Assembly: GCA_023247895.1 (NCBI GenBank)
Contig: JAHFFP010000002.1
Location: 1 to 39,594 of the forward strand
Direction of reading: 5' to 3'
From: Candidatus Omnitrophota bacterium
Lineage (GTDB): Bacteria > Omnitrophota > Gorgyraeia > Gygaellales > UBA12090
Length of the DNA stretch: 39,594 nt
The notes below the pieces were generated by a model. That model worked only from the letters and a program-made list of their open reading frames with translations. It ran no database searches and had not been told where the DNA came from. Numbering within the stretch: the first letter of the stretch is position 1; each line of letters opens with the position of its first letter. Positions 1 through 8,846 of the stretch are shown here, one piece after another. Both the position numbers and the translations under genes were made by a program.

Positions 1-505
1 CCTGTATTATTTTTTCTAACGGCCTGCTACGGGATGCCCCGCGCAGCTTAGGGATGATGCAATAAGAACAGCCGTTATTACAACCGTCCTGAATTTTCAA
101 AAATGCCCTCGTATGCCTCTTAAACGAACTAATCTCCAGCGTCTCCTCTTTGGGCAAAGAACCATTTTCTCTTTCAAATAAAATAAAGTTTGGTAAGTTT
201 TCTTTCAGGGCATTTCCTAAAACGCAGGCAACGCCTTTTAATGGCTTTAATTTCTCAGGGCTGTTTTGCGCCAAACAACCGGTCACAAAGATTTGCGCGT
301 GGGGATTGTGAGCGTTTAACTTACGAATTACATCAAAAGAGTCTTTATCTGCCTTTTGCGTCACTGAACAGGTATTCACCACATATACGTCAGCAGGGTC
401 ACCCGTTGATTCCCTAAGCCCTAAACGCACAAGTCTTTCCCGCAGTGCCTGGCTTTCATATTGGTTCACTTTACACCCCAGAGTCTTAAATTCAAATGTC
501 TTCAC
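1..505 (-). CDS. mtaB: MtaB/MiaB-family tRNA methylthiotransferase (radical SAM), 3' end cut by window edge
   Basis: Hand translation of the minus strand from a GTG at 503-505: VKTFEFKTLGCKVNQYESQALRERL...ADVYVVNTCSVTQKADKDSFDVIRKL...VTGCLAQ...AFLKIQDGCNNGCSYCIIPKLRGASRSRP; has the UPF0004 cysteines and the radical SAM CxxxCxxC motif. Absent from the ORF track. Confidence 0.87.
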   Translation of the reverse strand, partial: MKTFEFKTLGCKVNQYESQALRERLVRLGLRESTGDPADVYVVNTCSVTQKADKDSFDVIRKLNAHNPHAQIFVTGCLAQNSPEKLKPLKGVACVLGNALKENLPNFILFERENGSLPKEETLEISSFKRHTRAFLKIQDGCNNGCSYCIIPKLRGASRSRPLEKIIQ

Positions 506-523
506 GATTATCTACACTCTTGC

Positions 524-1252
524 CTAACCATAGAAAAATCTCAAAAAAGCAGCCACCGCGATTGCCGCGGTATCCACCTTAAGCGTCAATGCGCCGAGGG
601 AAACACCCTGGCAGCCGTTTTCCTTTGCCTGCCTTATTTCTGCTTCGCTAAAATCTCCTTCCGGGCCTATAAAAACTATAACTGACTTTGGGCTGTTTTT
701 AAGAACTATATCTTTCAAATACACATTTTTTATTCCCAAGTGAGGGATGAGCGCCATATCATACTCTTTTGCCCTCATAACAATATCTTTAAATTCCGTA
801 ACCGCCTCAATTTTAGGCAACTCTATCCTGGCGCATTGTTTTGAAGTTTCCTTGGCGATAGCCTGCCAACGCCTAAGCCTATTGCGCGCCCTCTCACCCT
901 CAAGATCAACAATAGTCCTGTGCGTATGTAAAGGGATTATAGTATGCACCCCCAGTTCGGTAACCTTTTCAACAATAAAATCCATTTTTGCTTTTTTGGG
1001 GATGGCGCAGGCTAAGGTAATTCTTACTTCTTCTAAAAATTGAGCTCTTTTTGTTTTAAATATCTCTAATTCTGCTTTTTTCTCAGAGAGCGCTATAATT
1101 TTACATTCATATTCCTTAGACTCTCCATCAAAGGCTGTAAGCCTATCTCCTTTTTTAAGGCGTAACACGCAAGACATATGATGGATTTGTCCCTTATCAG
1201 AAACAAGTATCTTTTTCTTGAATATTGAATCCGGATGGCAATATATACGCAT
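524..1252 (-). CDS. rsmE: 16S rRNA (uracil1498-N3)-methyltransferase
   Basis: 242 aa; HHMSCVLRLKKGD, IVEKVTELGV, SKQCAR, VIVFIGPEGDFSEAEI, SLGALTLKVDTAAIAV are typical RsmE motifs. Confidence 0.92.
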   Translation of the reverse strand: MRIYCHPDSIFKKKILVSDKGQIHHMSCVLRLKKGDRLTAFDGESKEYECKIIALSEKKAELEIFKTKRAQFLEEVRITLACAIPKKAKMDFIVEKVTELGVHTIIPLHTHRTIVDLEGERARNRLRRWQAIAKETSKQCARIELPKIEAVTEFKDIVMRAKEYDMALIPHLGIKNVYLKDIVLKNSPKSVIVFIGPEGDFSEAEIRQAKENGCQGVSLGALTLKVDTAAIAVAAFLRFFYG

Positions 1253-1542
1253 TTATAATGGCTTTCTACAGCCTTTTTGGCTATAATATGTAGTTGAGGG
1301 GTAAATATAATTCATTCTTGTCTATCGTTTCACGGTTAGGGTAACGAGGCCCGCTTCTAAAATCCGCCTATCGTCTACGGTTTAAAAAGTTTTTATCTAA
1401 TAACCCTTGCTGATTGACGATACGGGCATTTTCACCTTAACCGGACATCGTAACCTAGATTTATGCACACTATTTATATAACTATAACTTAAAGAAACCG
1501 CTTTGTCAATCATGCCACCGATTTTCGCGCTCGAATAATACA

Positions 1543-3678
1543 ATGGCCATTACCCTCATCATCTTAGGATTTTGCTCCCTTATTTGGCAATTCGCATCCT
1601 TAAGAGAATTACAAACCACCTTTTCCGGCAACGAACTATCTTTAAGCATAATATTATTCTGCTGGCTGGCAGGTTCAGCCATTGGCGCTTTTGTAAGCAG
1701 GTATCTCCTTTGGCAGCGAAATGCCCTTAAAAATACACCGCAAAAGCTTTCTCGGCTGCTTGGCGCTATCTTATTCTTAAACTCATTCTTATGCTTTTTG
1801 AGTATATTTTTGATCCGGAGCCTGAAATTATTCTTAGGGATAAGCCCCTTTGAAATACTCCAGCCTCTACAAATGCTCCTTATCTCAAGCCTCGCGACTA
1901 TCCCTCAAACAATCTGTATCGGCATATCATTCATCCTTATATGCGCACTCATCCAAAATCCCTTAAAAGCCTACTGTAGGGAAGCATTCGGGGCATTCCT
2001 TGCAGGGCTCTTAAGCCTTATCTTACTAAAATATTTTAATAGTTGGGAAATTATCTGGCTTTGCTCAAGCCTGTTCCTTTTGGCTATTGTGTGTATCAAA
2101 CCCTGTTCTCGCTTCTTTCGGGCTATAGCGATACTTACCTTCATTGCCTTAACCCTCTTGCCACCTCTGGGCATTCTTACACAATTAGAAAACTACACCA
2201 ACAGTTTACGCTTTAAGCCAGAGCACGTAATTGCGTCTCTTAACTCTATGTATGCCAATATCGCCCTTACCCGCAGCAACCAGCATTACAGCCTTTACGA
2301 AAATGGAAAACTCTCCTTCACCACAGAAGATACAGAGGCCTTAGAAGAGTTTGCCCATATGATTTTACTACATCATCCCCAGCCAAAGAAAATATTGCTT
2401 ATCGGCGGAGGAACTTCAGGGCTGCTTGCTGAAATCCTGAAGCATCCGGTTGAGTCAATTGAATATCTTGAGCCGGATGAAAAACTTATATATACAAGCC
2501 TGCGCTATATACCTCAGGCTAGAGGCTATGGATTAACCGACAAAAGAGTTACCCTCTACCACAGAGATGCCCGGTCATTTATCAAAACAGCCCATACAAA
2601 ATACGATTGCGTTATCCTTAATATGGCAGACCCTTCAAGCTTACAGCAAAACCGTTTCTTTACCGTCGAATTCTTTCAAGAGATAAAGCGTATTTTAAAT
2701 CCCGATGGGACATTTAGCTTAGCCTTGAGCTCAAAAGAAGACATTTTAAGCGGCCAAATCCTCGCCTACAACACAAGCCTGTATAAAACGGCAAAATCAG
2801 TATTTAAAAATATTACCATCCTGCCTGGAGAACGCCTCATTCTTATTTGTTCGCTTAAGGTTATGCCACAGGCTCCCCCCGAAGAACTCATTCAAAGATT
2901 TCGAGAAAGAAATATCACTACCGTCTATTTTACCCCTGAATACCTTCACGCAAAGTTATTCAGGCAAGGCTATATTCAGGAAAGACTTAATGCCTTTCAA
3001 AGCCGTACCGCTCTTAATCAAGATTACTTTCCTCACGGATTTTTCTATTATCTATGCGTCTGGGATAAACAAAGCTGGCTTAGTTTTAACCGTCTATGGC
3101 AGGCAACGGGACGCATAAATTTCTTATATTGGGGTGCGCTCATTCTGCTTTTATACTTTATCTTTCGTAGGAATACCGCTAAGGCGGTAATACTTACCAG
3201 CGGCTTTACAGGAATAGCCTTAGAAATCATTATAAGCTTTATCTTCCAAATTAATTTTGGCTTTTTATATTATCGCCTGGGTGTAATAGTGGCGAGTTTT
3301 ATGTTAGGACTGTCTTTGGGAAGCATTTGTTCGATATATGCGCTTAAAAGAAGTATCCCCTGGAAAACAATAGCATGTTCCCTGGAAATTTCTCTTGGAA
3401 TCATAGCGATTGCATTATTCTTCTTGTTACGGCAAGATCAGCTTGTGTACTTTGCGGCTACTTTGCTGATAGGCTTCTTGACGGGGGTTGAATTTGGGCT
3501 ATTTTACAACCAGTTTAGCGCACATACGGTATATATACTTGATTTGACAGGAGCCTGCATAGGCAGCCTCCTCACAGGCCTCGTTATCATCCCTATGTTA
3601 GGAATATACAAAGCCTGCATCGCAATAGCCTTAACTAAGTTTATTGCACTTGTTTTTCTGAGAACACAAGCGCGCTAA
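1543..3678 (+). CDS. Polytopic membrane protein with embedded spermidine synthase-like (aminopropyltransferase) domain
   Basis: 711 aa; N- and C-terminal hydrophobic blocks flank a soluble domain with YENGKLSF, KKILLIGGGTSGLLAEILKHPVESIEYLEPDEKL, YDCVILNMADPSSLQQNRFFTVEFFQEIKRILNPDGTF. Confidence 0.82.
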   Translation: MAITLIILGFCSLIWQFASLRELQTTFSGNELSLSIILFCWLAGSAIGAFVSRYLLWQRNALKNTPQKLSRLLGAILFLNSFLCFLSIFLIRSLKLFLGISPFEILQPLQMLLISSLATIPQTICIGISFILICALIQNPLKAYCREAFGAFLAGLLSLILLKYFNSWEIIWLCSSLFLLAIVCIKPCSRFFRAIAILTFIALTLLPPLGILTQLENYTNSLRFKPEHVIASLNSMYANIALTRSNQHYSLYENGKLSFTTEDTEALEEFAHMILLHHPQPKKILLIGGGTSGLLAEILKHPVESIEYLEPDEKLIYTSLRYIPQARGYGLTDKRVTLYHRDARSFIKTAHTKYDCVILNMADPSSLQQNRFFTVEFFQEIKRILNPDGTFSLALSSKEDILSGQILAYNTSLYKTAKSVFKNITILPGERLILICSLKVMPQAPPEELIQRFRERNITTVYFTPEYLHAKLFRQGYIQERLNAFQSRTALNQDYFPHGFFYYLCVWDKQSWLSFNRLWQATGRINFLYWGALILLLYFIFRRNTAKAVILTSGFTGIALEIIISFIFQINFGFLYYRLGVIVASFMLGLSLGSICSIYALKRSIPWKTIACSLEISLGIIAIALFFLLRQDQLVYFAATLLIGFLTGVEFGLFYNQFSAHTVYILDLTGACIGSLLTGLVIIPMLGIYKACIAIALTKFIALVFLRTQAR

Positions 3679-5236
3679 AAACAAATATTTCAGTGTTATT
3701 CTCTTTCCATGCGTCAGAAGGAAGCCCTGCTTTATGCAGGCATAAATTAGATAAGAATTCTTCCTTTGACCAACCGGTCTCAATAGCTACCTGAGGTAAA
3801 AATACACCTTGATTCCACCCTTGGCGCACCAATACCCCATGAGTACCCAAGATAAACTCATCAATAGCACGGATCTTCTTTAGCGGCGATAATACTGACA
3901 CCTCAATCTCTATATCTTTAAGCTCATCCTTAGCAACGGGCGCAAATCGAGGATCCCCGGTTGCAGATTCTATAGCCATATCTCTGACTGTTTCAAAAAG
4001 GGGTTTCTGCCCCACAATGTTGCCAATACAACCTCTTAATTCACCATGGGCATGCAATGTGACAAACGCGCCGTTTATCTCTTTGAGCCTAGGGTCATCT
4101 TCAACAAAGTGTAAGCGCCTGCCGCTTGAAATATATTCTTCTATGGCCTTACGGGCGATTTCCAAAAGCCTTTTTTCCTGCGGTATAGTGAGCATGCTTT
4201 CCTCGCTTTTTTCTTCCTTTCTAACCTCGGTACTTGTTTCTTGACCACTAATTATAGCCGATGCATAACCAACGGTCCAGACCCCTTTTTCCCTGTTTCC
4301 GGTAACTATTGCTGAATTGGTGTAGTGTAAAAGGCTATAGTGAGTATAGCCTAATCTTTGTGCGGCAATAACCGCGGTAACTATCGGCAATCCTCCGCAC
4401 ATTTGAATTGTCCCTGCCCTTAAGCAATCGTAAATATCTTGTGCAGACAGAGCCTCAAGATGCGACAAGGTAAGCCTATCGACTGCCTCTGTCTCCTTAT
4501 AATCATAGCTATGCATAAGGTCTGTTGAAGCCACTACCAACACATCACGCCGAGCGCCAATTGCTTTTACAATATTATTTGCCAAATTATCTAAGGCCTC
4601 AAAAGCACAGTCGCCAATAACAATCGGAACAATCTTAAAGCCTGTGAGCGCCCTTTGCAAAAAAGGCAATTGAACCTCAAGGGAATGTTCCTTGGCAAAG
4701 GCTTGAGGGATAAATTCTATAGATTGAGAAGGATTGGTTATCTTCTGCGTAAAGCTTGAGTCTATTTCTATATCGCCTAAAGGAGTACGGAATTTTCCCT
4801 CCTTATACACCGAGATTTTATTAAACGCATAGTAATGGCTTGGCGCTAAGATAATTACCGTCGTATAGGGTTTATCCTTGATTGCCTTATATCCAAAAGC
4901 AGCGGTGCCCCCGGAAAACGCATAGCCGGCATGAGGGGAAATCAGGCAAAAAATATCGCCTTTTATCTCTGGAAGTGAAACCTTAGCGATAAGATTATCT
5001 ATCAAAGATGAGAGGGCGTTTCTATTTTGGGGATAGAACTGCCCGGCAACATTGGGCCCTTTTATATCTTGGGTAAAAGCGTTTAGAGGATGGAGGATAG
5101 CGGATAGAAGATAGAAAAGAAATAAAAAGAGCCTTGCCAACCCTCTCCCTGCCTGTCCGGCAGGCAGGCGCTCTACGCTATGCGCTCGCCCAAACGCCTT
5201 CAATCTTTTCATTGCAGAATTTACACCTGCCATCAA
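3641..5236 (-). CDS. AmmeMemoRadiSam system fused B (Memo) + A (AMMECR1) protein with N-terminal signal peptide-like segment
   Basis: Memo half: GQFYPQNRNAL, CLISPHAGYAFSGGTAAFGYKAI, IILAPSHYY, EHSLEVQLPFLQ, VVASTDLMHSYDYKETEAVD. AMMECR1 half: GAFVTLHAHGELRGCIGNI, ATGDPRFAPV, EIEVSVLSPL, GVFLPQVAIETGW. Track start 5236 overlaps the radical SAM gene by 59 bp; a TTG at 5138-5140 (MARLFLFLFYLLSAILHPLNAF) would start directly at the signal peptide. Confidence 0.88.
   Translation of the reverse strand: MMAGVNSAMKRLKAFGRAHSVERLPAGQAGRGLARLFLFLFYLLSAILHPLNAFTQDIKGPNVAGQFYPQNRNALSSLIDNLIAKVSLPEIKGDIFCLISPHAGYAFSGGTAAFGYKAIKDKPYTTVIILAPSHYYAFNKISVYKEGKFRTPLGDIEIDSSFTQKITNPSQSIEFIPQAFAKEHSLEVQLPFLQRALTGFKIVPIVIGDCAFEALDNLANNIVKAIGARRDVLVVASTDLMHSYDYKETEAVDRLTLSHLEALSAQDIYDCLRAGTIQMCGGLPIVTAVIAAQRLGYTHYSLLHYTNSAIVTGNREKGVWTVGYASAIISGQETSTEVRKEEKSEESMLTIPQEKRLLEIARKAIEEYISSGRRLHFVEDDPRLKEINGAFVTLHAHGELRGCIGNIVGQKPLFETVRDMAIESATGDPRFAPVAKDELKDIEIEVSVLSPLKKIRAIDEFILGTHGVLVRQGWNQGVFLPQVAIETGWSKEEFLSNLCLHKAGLPSDAWKENNTEIFVFSALVFSEKQVQ
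5085..5119. repeat. Heptanucleotide tandem repeat encoding the signal peptide core of the Memo-AMMECR1 protein
   Basis: agaggat|ggaggat|agcggat|agaagat|agaaaag; minus-strand translation LFYLLSAILHPL. Confidence 0.72.
5148..5168. repeat. GC-rich palindromic element copy at the radical SAM / Memo gene junction
   Basis: cctgcctgtccggcaggcagg; encodes LPAGQAG if the upstream start of the Memo gene is used. Confidence 0.75.
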
Positions 5237-6293
5237 GAATATCGTATGCCTTTAGGGCATACCCTATACGTACGACTAAAGGCTTAGCGCATTTGGGACA
5301 AAAAGTAGTCTCTCCCTGATGTCCCGGGACGTTACCGATATACACATACCTTAAGCCTATATCCTTTGCGAAGACTTGCGCCTTTTCTAAAGTAGCAACC
5401 GGCGTGGGAGACAAATTGCTCAGTTTATACATCGGCCAGAAGCGTGAAAAATGAAGCGGGGTATCAACGCCCAAGTTTTCTTTTATCCACAGGCACATCT
5501 TTCGGATCTGCTCTGGAGAATCATTCAAATTCGGCAACACCAAATTGGTAATCTCCAAATGAACTCCTTCTTCTTTGATTATCTTTAGTGTACGTAAGAT
5601 ATCATCAAGATTGCCTGAGCAAATATCGCTGTAATATCCTTGGGTAAAGGCCTTTAAATCGATATTAGCCGCGTCAAGATATTTACAAAGATTGCGCAGA
5701 GGCTCTTCATTGATAAATCCTGCTGAATGCATCACATTCTTAAGCCCAGATTCTTTAGCGAGTTTTATGGTATCTAGCATATACTCATAGAATACCGTTG
5801 GTTCAGTATAGGTATAGGCAACTGTTTTTGAACCTGCCTTTTTTGCCTGCGCTACAATACTTTCAGGGCTGATATGGGTGGGTTGTACTTCTTCGGGCTT
5901 ACTCTGGGAAATTTCCCAGTTCTGGCAAAACTTACATCTAAGGTTACATCCGGCAGTAGCTATAGAAAAGGCACTAGTCCCAGGAAGGAAGTGGAATAAG
6001 GGCTTTTTTTCAATCGGGTCGATATGGATTGCAGCGGCACTGGCGTAGACCAAAGTATATAAAGAGCCTTCATTATTTTCCCGGACACCGCAAAACCCTC
6101 TTTTTTTATCAGGAATAGGGCATTTCCTTGGGCAAAGCTGACACTGTAGCAGCTTATTTTCTAAAGGCATCCAGTACAATGCAGTATGCCTTTCTATTCC
6201 AGATGCCGCATGGGCGATCCTTGCGACATCAAGCTCTAAAAGGCTTGCTCCGGCAAGCACGCATAGTTGTTTCAGGAAATCTTTGCGGGTCAC
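5178..6293 (-). CDS. AmmeMemoRadiSam system radical SAM enzyme (PflA-like), Tat-like signal at N-terminus
   Basis: LLQCQLCPRKCPI, GFCGVREN, AGCNLRCKFCQNWEIS (CxxxCxxC), YTYTEPTVFYEYMLDTIKLAKESGLKNVMHSAGFI, C-terminal CxxC pairs. Track ORF (to 6371) reads through the tRNA; start trimmed to GTG at 6291-6293 (VTRKDFLKQLCVLAG...). Confidence 0.88.
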   Translation of the reverse strand: MTRKDFLKQLCVLAGASLLELDVARIAHAASGIERHTALYWMPLENKLLQCQLCPRKCPIPDKKRGFCGVRENNEGSLYTLVYASAAAIHIDPIEKKPLFHFLPGTSAFSIATAGCNLRCKFCQNWEISQSKPEEVQPTHISPESIVAQAKKAGSKTVAYTYTEPTVFYEYMLDTIKLAKESGLKNVMHSAGFINEEPLRNLCKYLDAANIDLKAFTQGYYSDICSGNLDDILRTLKIIKEEGVHLEITNLVLPNLNDSPEQIRKMCLWIKENLGVDTPLHFSRFWPMYKLSNLSPTPVATLEKAQVFAKDIGLRYVYIGNVPGHQGETTFCPKCAKPLVVRIGYALKAYDILDGRCKFCNEKIEGVWASA

Positions 6294-6310
6294 GTGTAAA
6301 AATCCTGGTT

Positions 6311-6386
6311 TGGTGGAGCAGATGGGAGTTGAACCCACGGCCTTCGCGATGCGAACGCGACGCTCTCCCAACTGAGCTACTGCCCC
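6311..6386 (-). tRNA. tRNA-Ala (anticodon CGC), CCA encoded
   Basis: Minus strand GGGGCAG TA GCTC AGTTGGGA GAGC G TCGCG TTCGCAT CGCGA AGGCC GTGGG TTCAACT CCCAT CTGCTCC ACCA folds as a full cloverleaf; anticodon loop TTCGCAT gives CGC. Confidence 0.96.
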
Positions 6387-6527
6387 AGAAATACAGGTTT
6401 AAGAATTAAGAACTAAGATTTAAGAAAAATAGCGGAAATGCAAACGCTGCTTTCGTTTACCTCTAATTTTCTATTATAAATGTAGCATAAAAAGGCGGGA
6501 TTTTCAAGAATCCAGGCTCACTACGCT

Positions 6528-7148
6528 TTAACGGATTGACTGTGAGCGCAAGGCAACGGTAGTGTTTAAATTTATCGATGGATTAGTAGCGTTCATAGGC
6601 TGCGTTGCATCACGCATAGCGGTAACGTTTATAGTAATCCAAAGATTATTATTTAACGCTATATTGTTGGCAACAGTAAAATTACAACTCGAAATATTTT
6701 TAGCAATCACCTCCTCAAAACCAGGGCCTGAACGCCACGAAAGGCACCGATAAGGAGGAGTCGCATCTATCGCGGTACAATTGCCTACACCTTGTGCTAT
6801 AATACTCTTAGCACTGTTATTAAATGCATACGCAATCCAATCATCATCCGTTAAATCTTCATAGGTAGCCGTAGTATTATTAAAGCGTCTTATTTCTAAA
6901 CGATTATTACTTGGCACATATACACCTGGACCCATATTATTACCATAACCCTTAGAAACTTGTTTTGCGATCATCTCAAGCACCGGACTGACTTCATTTT
7001 GCACCCTGCTTTCATAATCAGACATACTGAAGAATTTGCGTGAAGCAATATCTACTGCCACAATACAGACAAGTATCATGCTTATAAGGGTAACCGCAAT
7101 CAACAGCTCCATCAGAGTAAACCCCGCAAGAGACCTTATCCTTTTCAC
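6528..7148 (-). CDS. Prepilin-type N-terminal cleavage/methylation protein (PilW/GspJ-like minor pilin)
   Basis: GFTLMELLIAVTLISMILVCIVAV type III signal near the N-terminus. Confidence 0.85.
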   Translation of the reverse strand: MKRIRSLAGFTLMELLIAVTLISMILVCIVAVDIASRKFFSMSDYESRVQNEVSPVLEMIAKQVSKGYGNNMGPGVYVPSNNRLEIRRFNNTTATYEDLTDDDWIAYAFNNSAKSIIAQGVGNCTAIDATPPYRCLSWRSGPGFEEVIAKNISSCNFTVANNIALNNNLWITINVTAMRDATQPMNATNPSINLNTTVALRSQSIR

Positions 7149-7282
7149 AGGTTATCTATAGCCTTTCATGGGGTAAATCCTCTAAAAGAAGCCTTTATCT
7201 GCTTTATCATATCCTTTCCCTTTCTGACTATCTCTTTATATCCTGACATACCATAACTTACTAAAATATAACGTCGTTATGC

Positions 7283-7684
7283 TTAGTCCGGCTCAGTCCA
7301 TGTAACATTTACTGTTACTGTCCGATTAGTGGTAGTATCAGTACTGGCAACATTATAACTGACATTCGCCAACCAGCCATTACTAAGGTCAACACTCACT
7401 GGAGGGTAAATCTGAGGACTTCCAGTATTGGGAGCATAAAGGAGATTAACGCCCGCGGTATTATTATTCCACGTATCCTGCCTTACATACGGCCTGAGCT
7501 CTTCAAATTGCTTACGGGCAAAATTAACCGCAGCAATTCTATGCTTGGCGCTTATAGTATAGCGCTGGGCCGCGACAAAACTAGCGTATACTCCGGCAAC
7601 CGTAACCAAAAGGATCATAAGAGATACTATGATTTCAACAAGGGTAAAACCCGCTTGAGAATTTAGTCTTGTCACTTTATGCAT
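7283..7684 (-). CDS. Prepilin-type protein (PilV/GspI-like)
   Basis: AGFTLVEIIVSLMILLVTVAGVYASF. Confidence 0.85.
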   Translation of the reverse strand: MHKVTRLNSQAGFTLVEIIVSLMILLVTVAGVYASFVAAQRYTISAKHRIAAVNFARKQFEELRPYVRQDTWNNNTAGVNLLYAPNTGSPQIYPPVSVDLSNGWLANVSYNVASTDTTTNRTVTVNVTWTEPD

Positions 7685-7696
7685 ACGCGTAAAGTC

Positions 7697-8218
7697 CTAA
7701 GGACAACTGTTAATGCCACCATCCGTGTCAGTACATCCGGGATCAGTAGCCGCAGTTATGGTCCAATTTCTCCCCCATCCATTAGGAAGAGGATTAATCC
7801 TTGTCGCATTAGCGGTAAAGGTTGTTATGCCTGCTGCGCTAATTCCATATAGCCAAGATTGAGAAGTTAAATCTAATGTTAAATTTGTATTTATATCGGC
7901 CTGAGTTGCGCTTCCGCCATTCGGATAATAAGTATTTACTTTTACCCGATAGATTTTTTCTGCCGCCTGAATCAGCCTTAAGGATGTCTGGGCCTCCTTA
8001 TCAAGAGCCCTTTCTCTGGTCTTAGTAAAGTTGGGCATAGCCAACGCTACCAAGACACCTATAATTATTAATACCACTAAAAGCTCATTTAAAGTAAAAC
8101 CCGTTACAAACCTCGTTCTCTTTACCGGCTGCCCTGCAGTTTGTAATGAGCCTATCCCATCGTTATCATTTTCTTTTAGCATACAAATAATAGTAAACCT
8201 CATATTCTCTGGAAGCAT
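7697..8218 (-). CDS. Prepilin-type protein (pseudopilin-like)
   Basis: TGFTLNELLVVLIIIGVLVALAMPNF; leader of about 40 aa if the annotated start is right. Confidence 0.85.
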   Translation of the reverse strand: MLPENMRFTIICMLKENDNDGIGSLQTAGQPVKRTRFVTGFTLNELLVVLIIIGVLVALAMPNFTKTRERALDKEAQTSLRLIQAAEKIYRVKVNTYYPNGGSATQADINTNLTLDLTSQSWLYGISAAGITTFTANATRINPLPNGWGRNWTITAATDPGCTDTDGGINSCP

Positions 8219-8222
8219 ATTT

Positions 8223-8696
8223 TTAAGGATCAGGAGGCCTCCTGCACGGGGAAGCTTGCGGCGCCAGTGTCAGGTTGCTTATGTTAGATATATTTATGGT
8301 ATAAGCGCAATAACCCGGATTTACCGCACCACTGGTAATCCTACGGGTAGCAGTCGCCACCGCAGTACCAACAGTGCCCACAGTATAAGTAAAGAATCTC
8401 GCGTTGGTTGAAGGATCCTCTGCATCCAGGTCATTAAAAGTATTGGTATAAACACCCCCTTTTTCTAAGGCGTAACGCTCCTGCGCGCCCCTCAGGAGTC
8501 CTAAATTAACCACTGCCTCTCTCTGGCGGGAACGCTCCAGCACCCCCCAATACGAAGGAACCGCGAGGGCAACCAGAATCCCGATGATTGCCACGGTAAT
8601 CATTATTTCTAATAAGGTAAACCCCGAAAGAAACATCTTTCTTTTTACAGATTGCTCTTTAGTTTCTAACGGAATAAATGCCTTGTTTATTCTCAT
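8223..8696 (-). CDS. Prepilin-type protein
   Basis: SGFTLLEIMITVAIIGILVALAVPSYWGVLERSR. Confidence 0.87.
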   Translation of the reverse strand: MRINKAFIPLETKEQSVKRKMFLSGFTLLEIMITVAIIGILVALAVPSYWGVLERSRQREAVVNLGLLRGAQERYALEKGGVYTNTFNDLDAEDPSTNARFFTYTVGTVGTAVATATRRITSGAVNPGYCAYTINISNISNLTLAPQASPCRRPPDP

Positions 8697-8721
8697 ATAA
8701 TTCCTTTTATTAAAACACTTA

Positions 8722-8765
8722 AGGTTTGCCTGCGAATAAAACTTACTTCATCCGCAGGCAAACCT
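8722..8765. promoter_or_regulatory. 13-bp perfect hairpin between the first-transcribed pilin and the next pilin gene (attenuator/stabiliser candidate)
   Basis: aggtttgcctgcg (8722-8734) / cgcaggcaaacct (8753-8765), 18-nt loop. Confidence 0.7.
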
Positions 8766-8846
8766 ATACAACTTAATCCTTAAGAATTAACCGCGTATGC
8801 CGAATCTGTTTCAAAATGCATATGCGTAATTATATAATCTTGCCGC

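Noticed and set aside
6242-6257. gcttgc-tccg-gcaagc as a further copy of the palindrome family
   Set aside because: Short 6-bp stem inside coding sequence and not matching the CCTGCCTG consensus.
6294-6371. N-terminal extension MGERRVRIAKAVGSTPICSTKPGF... of the radical SAM ORF
   Set aside because: It translates tRNA-Ala sequence; the GTG at 6291-6293 gives a sensible signal-like N-terminus instead.
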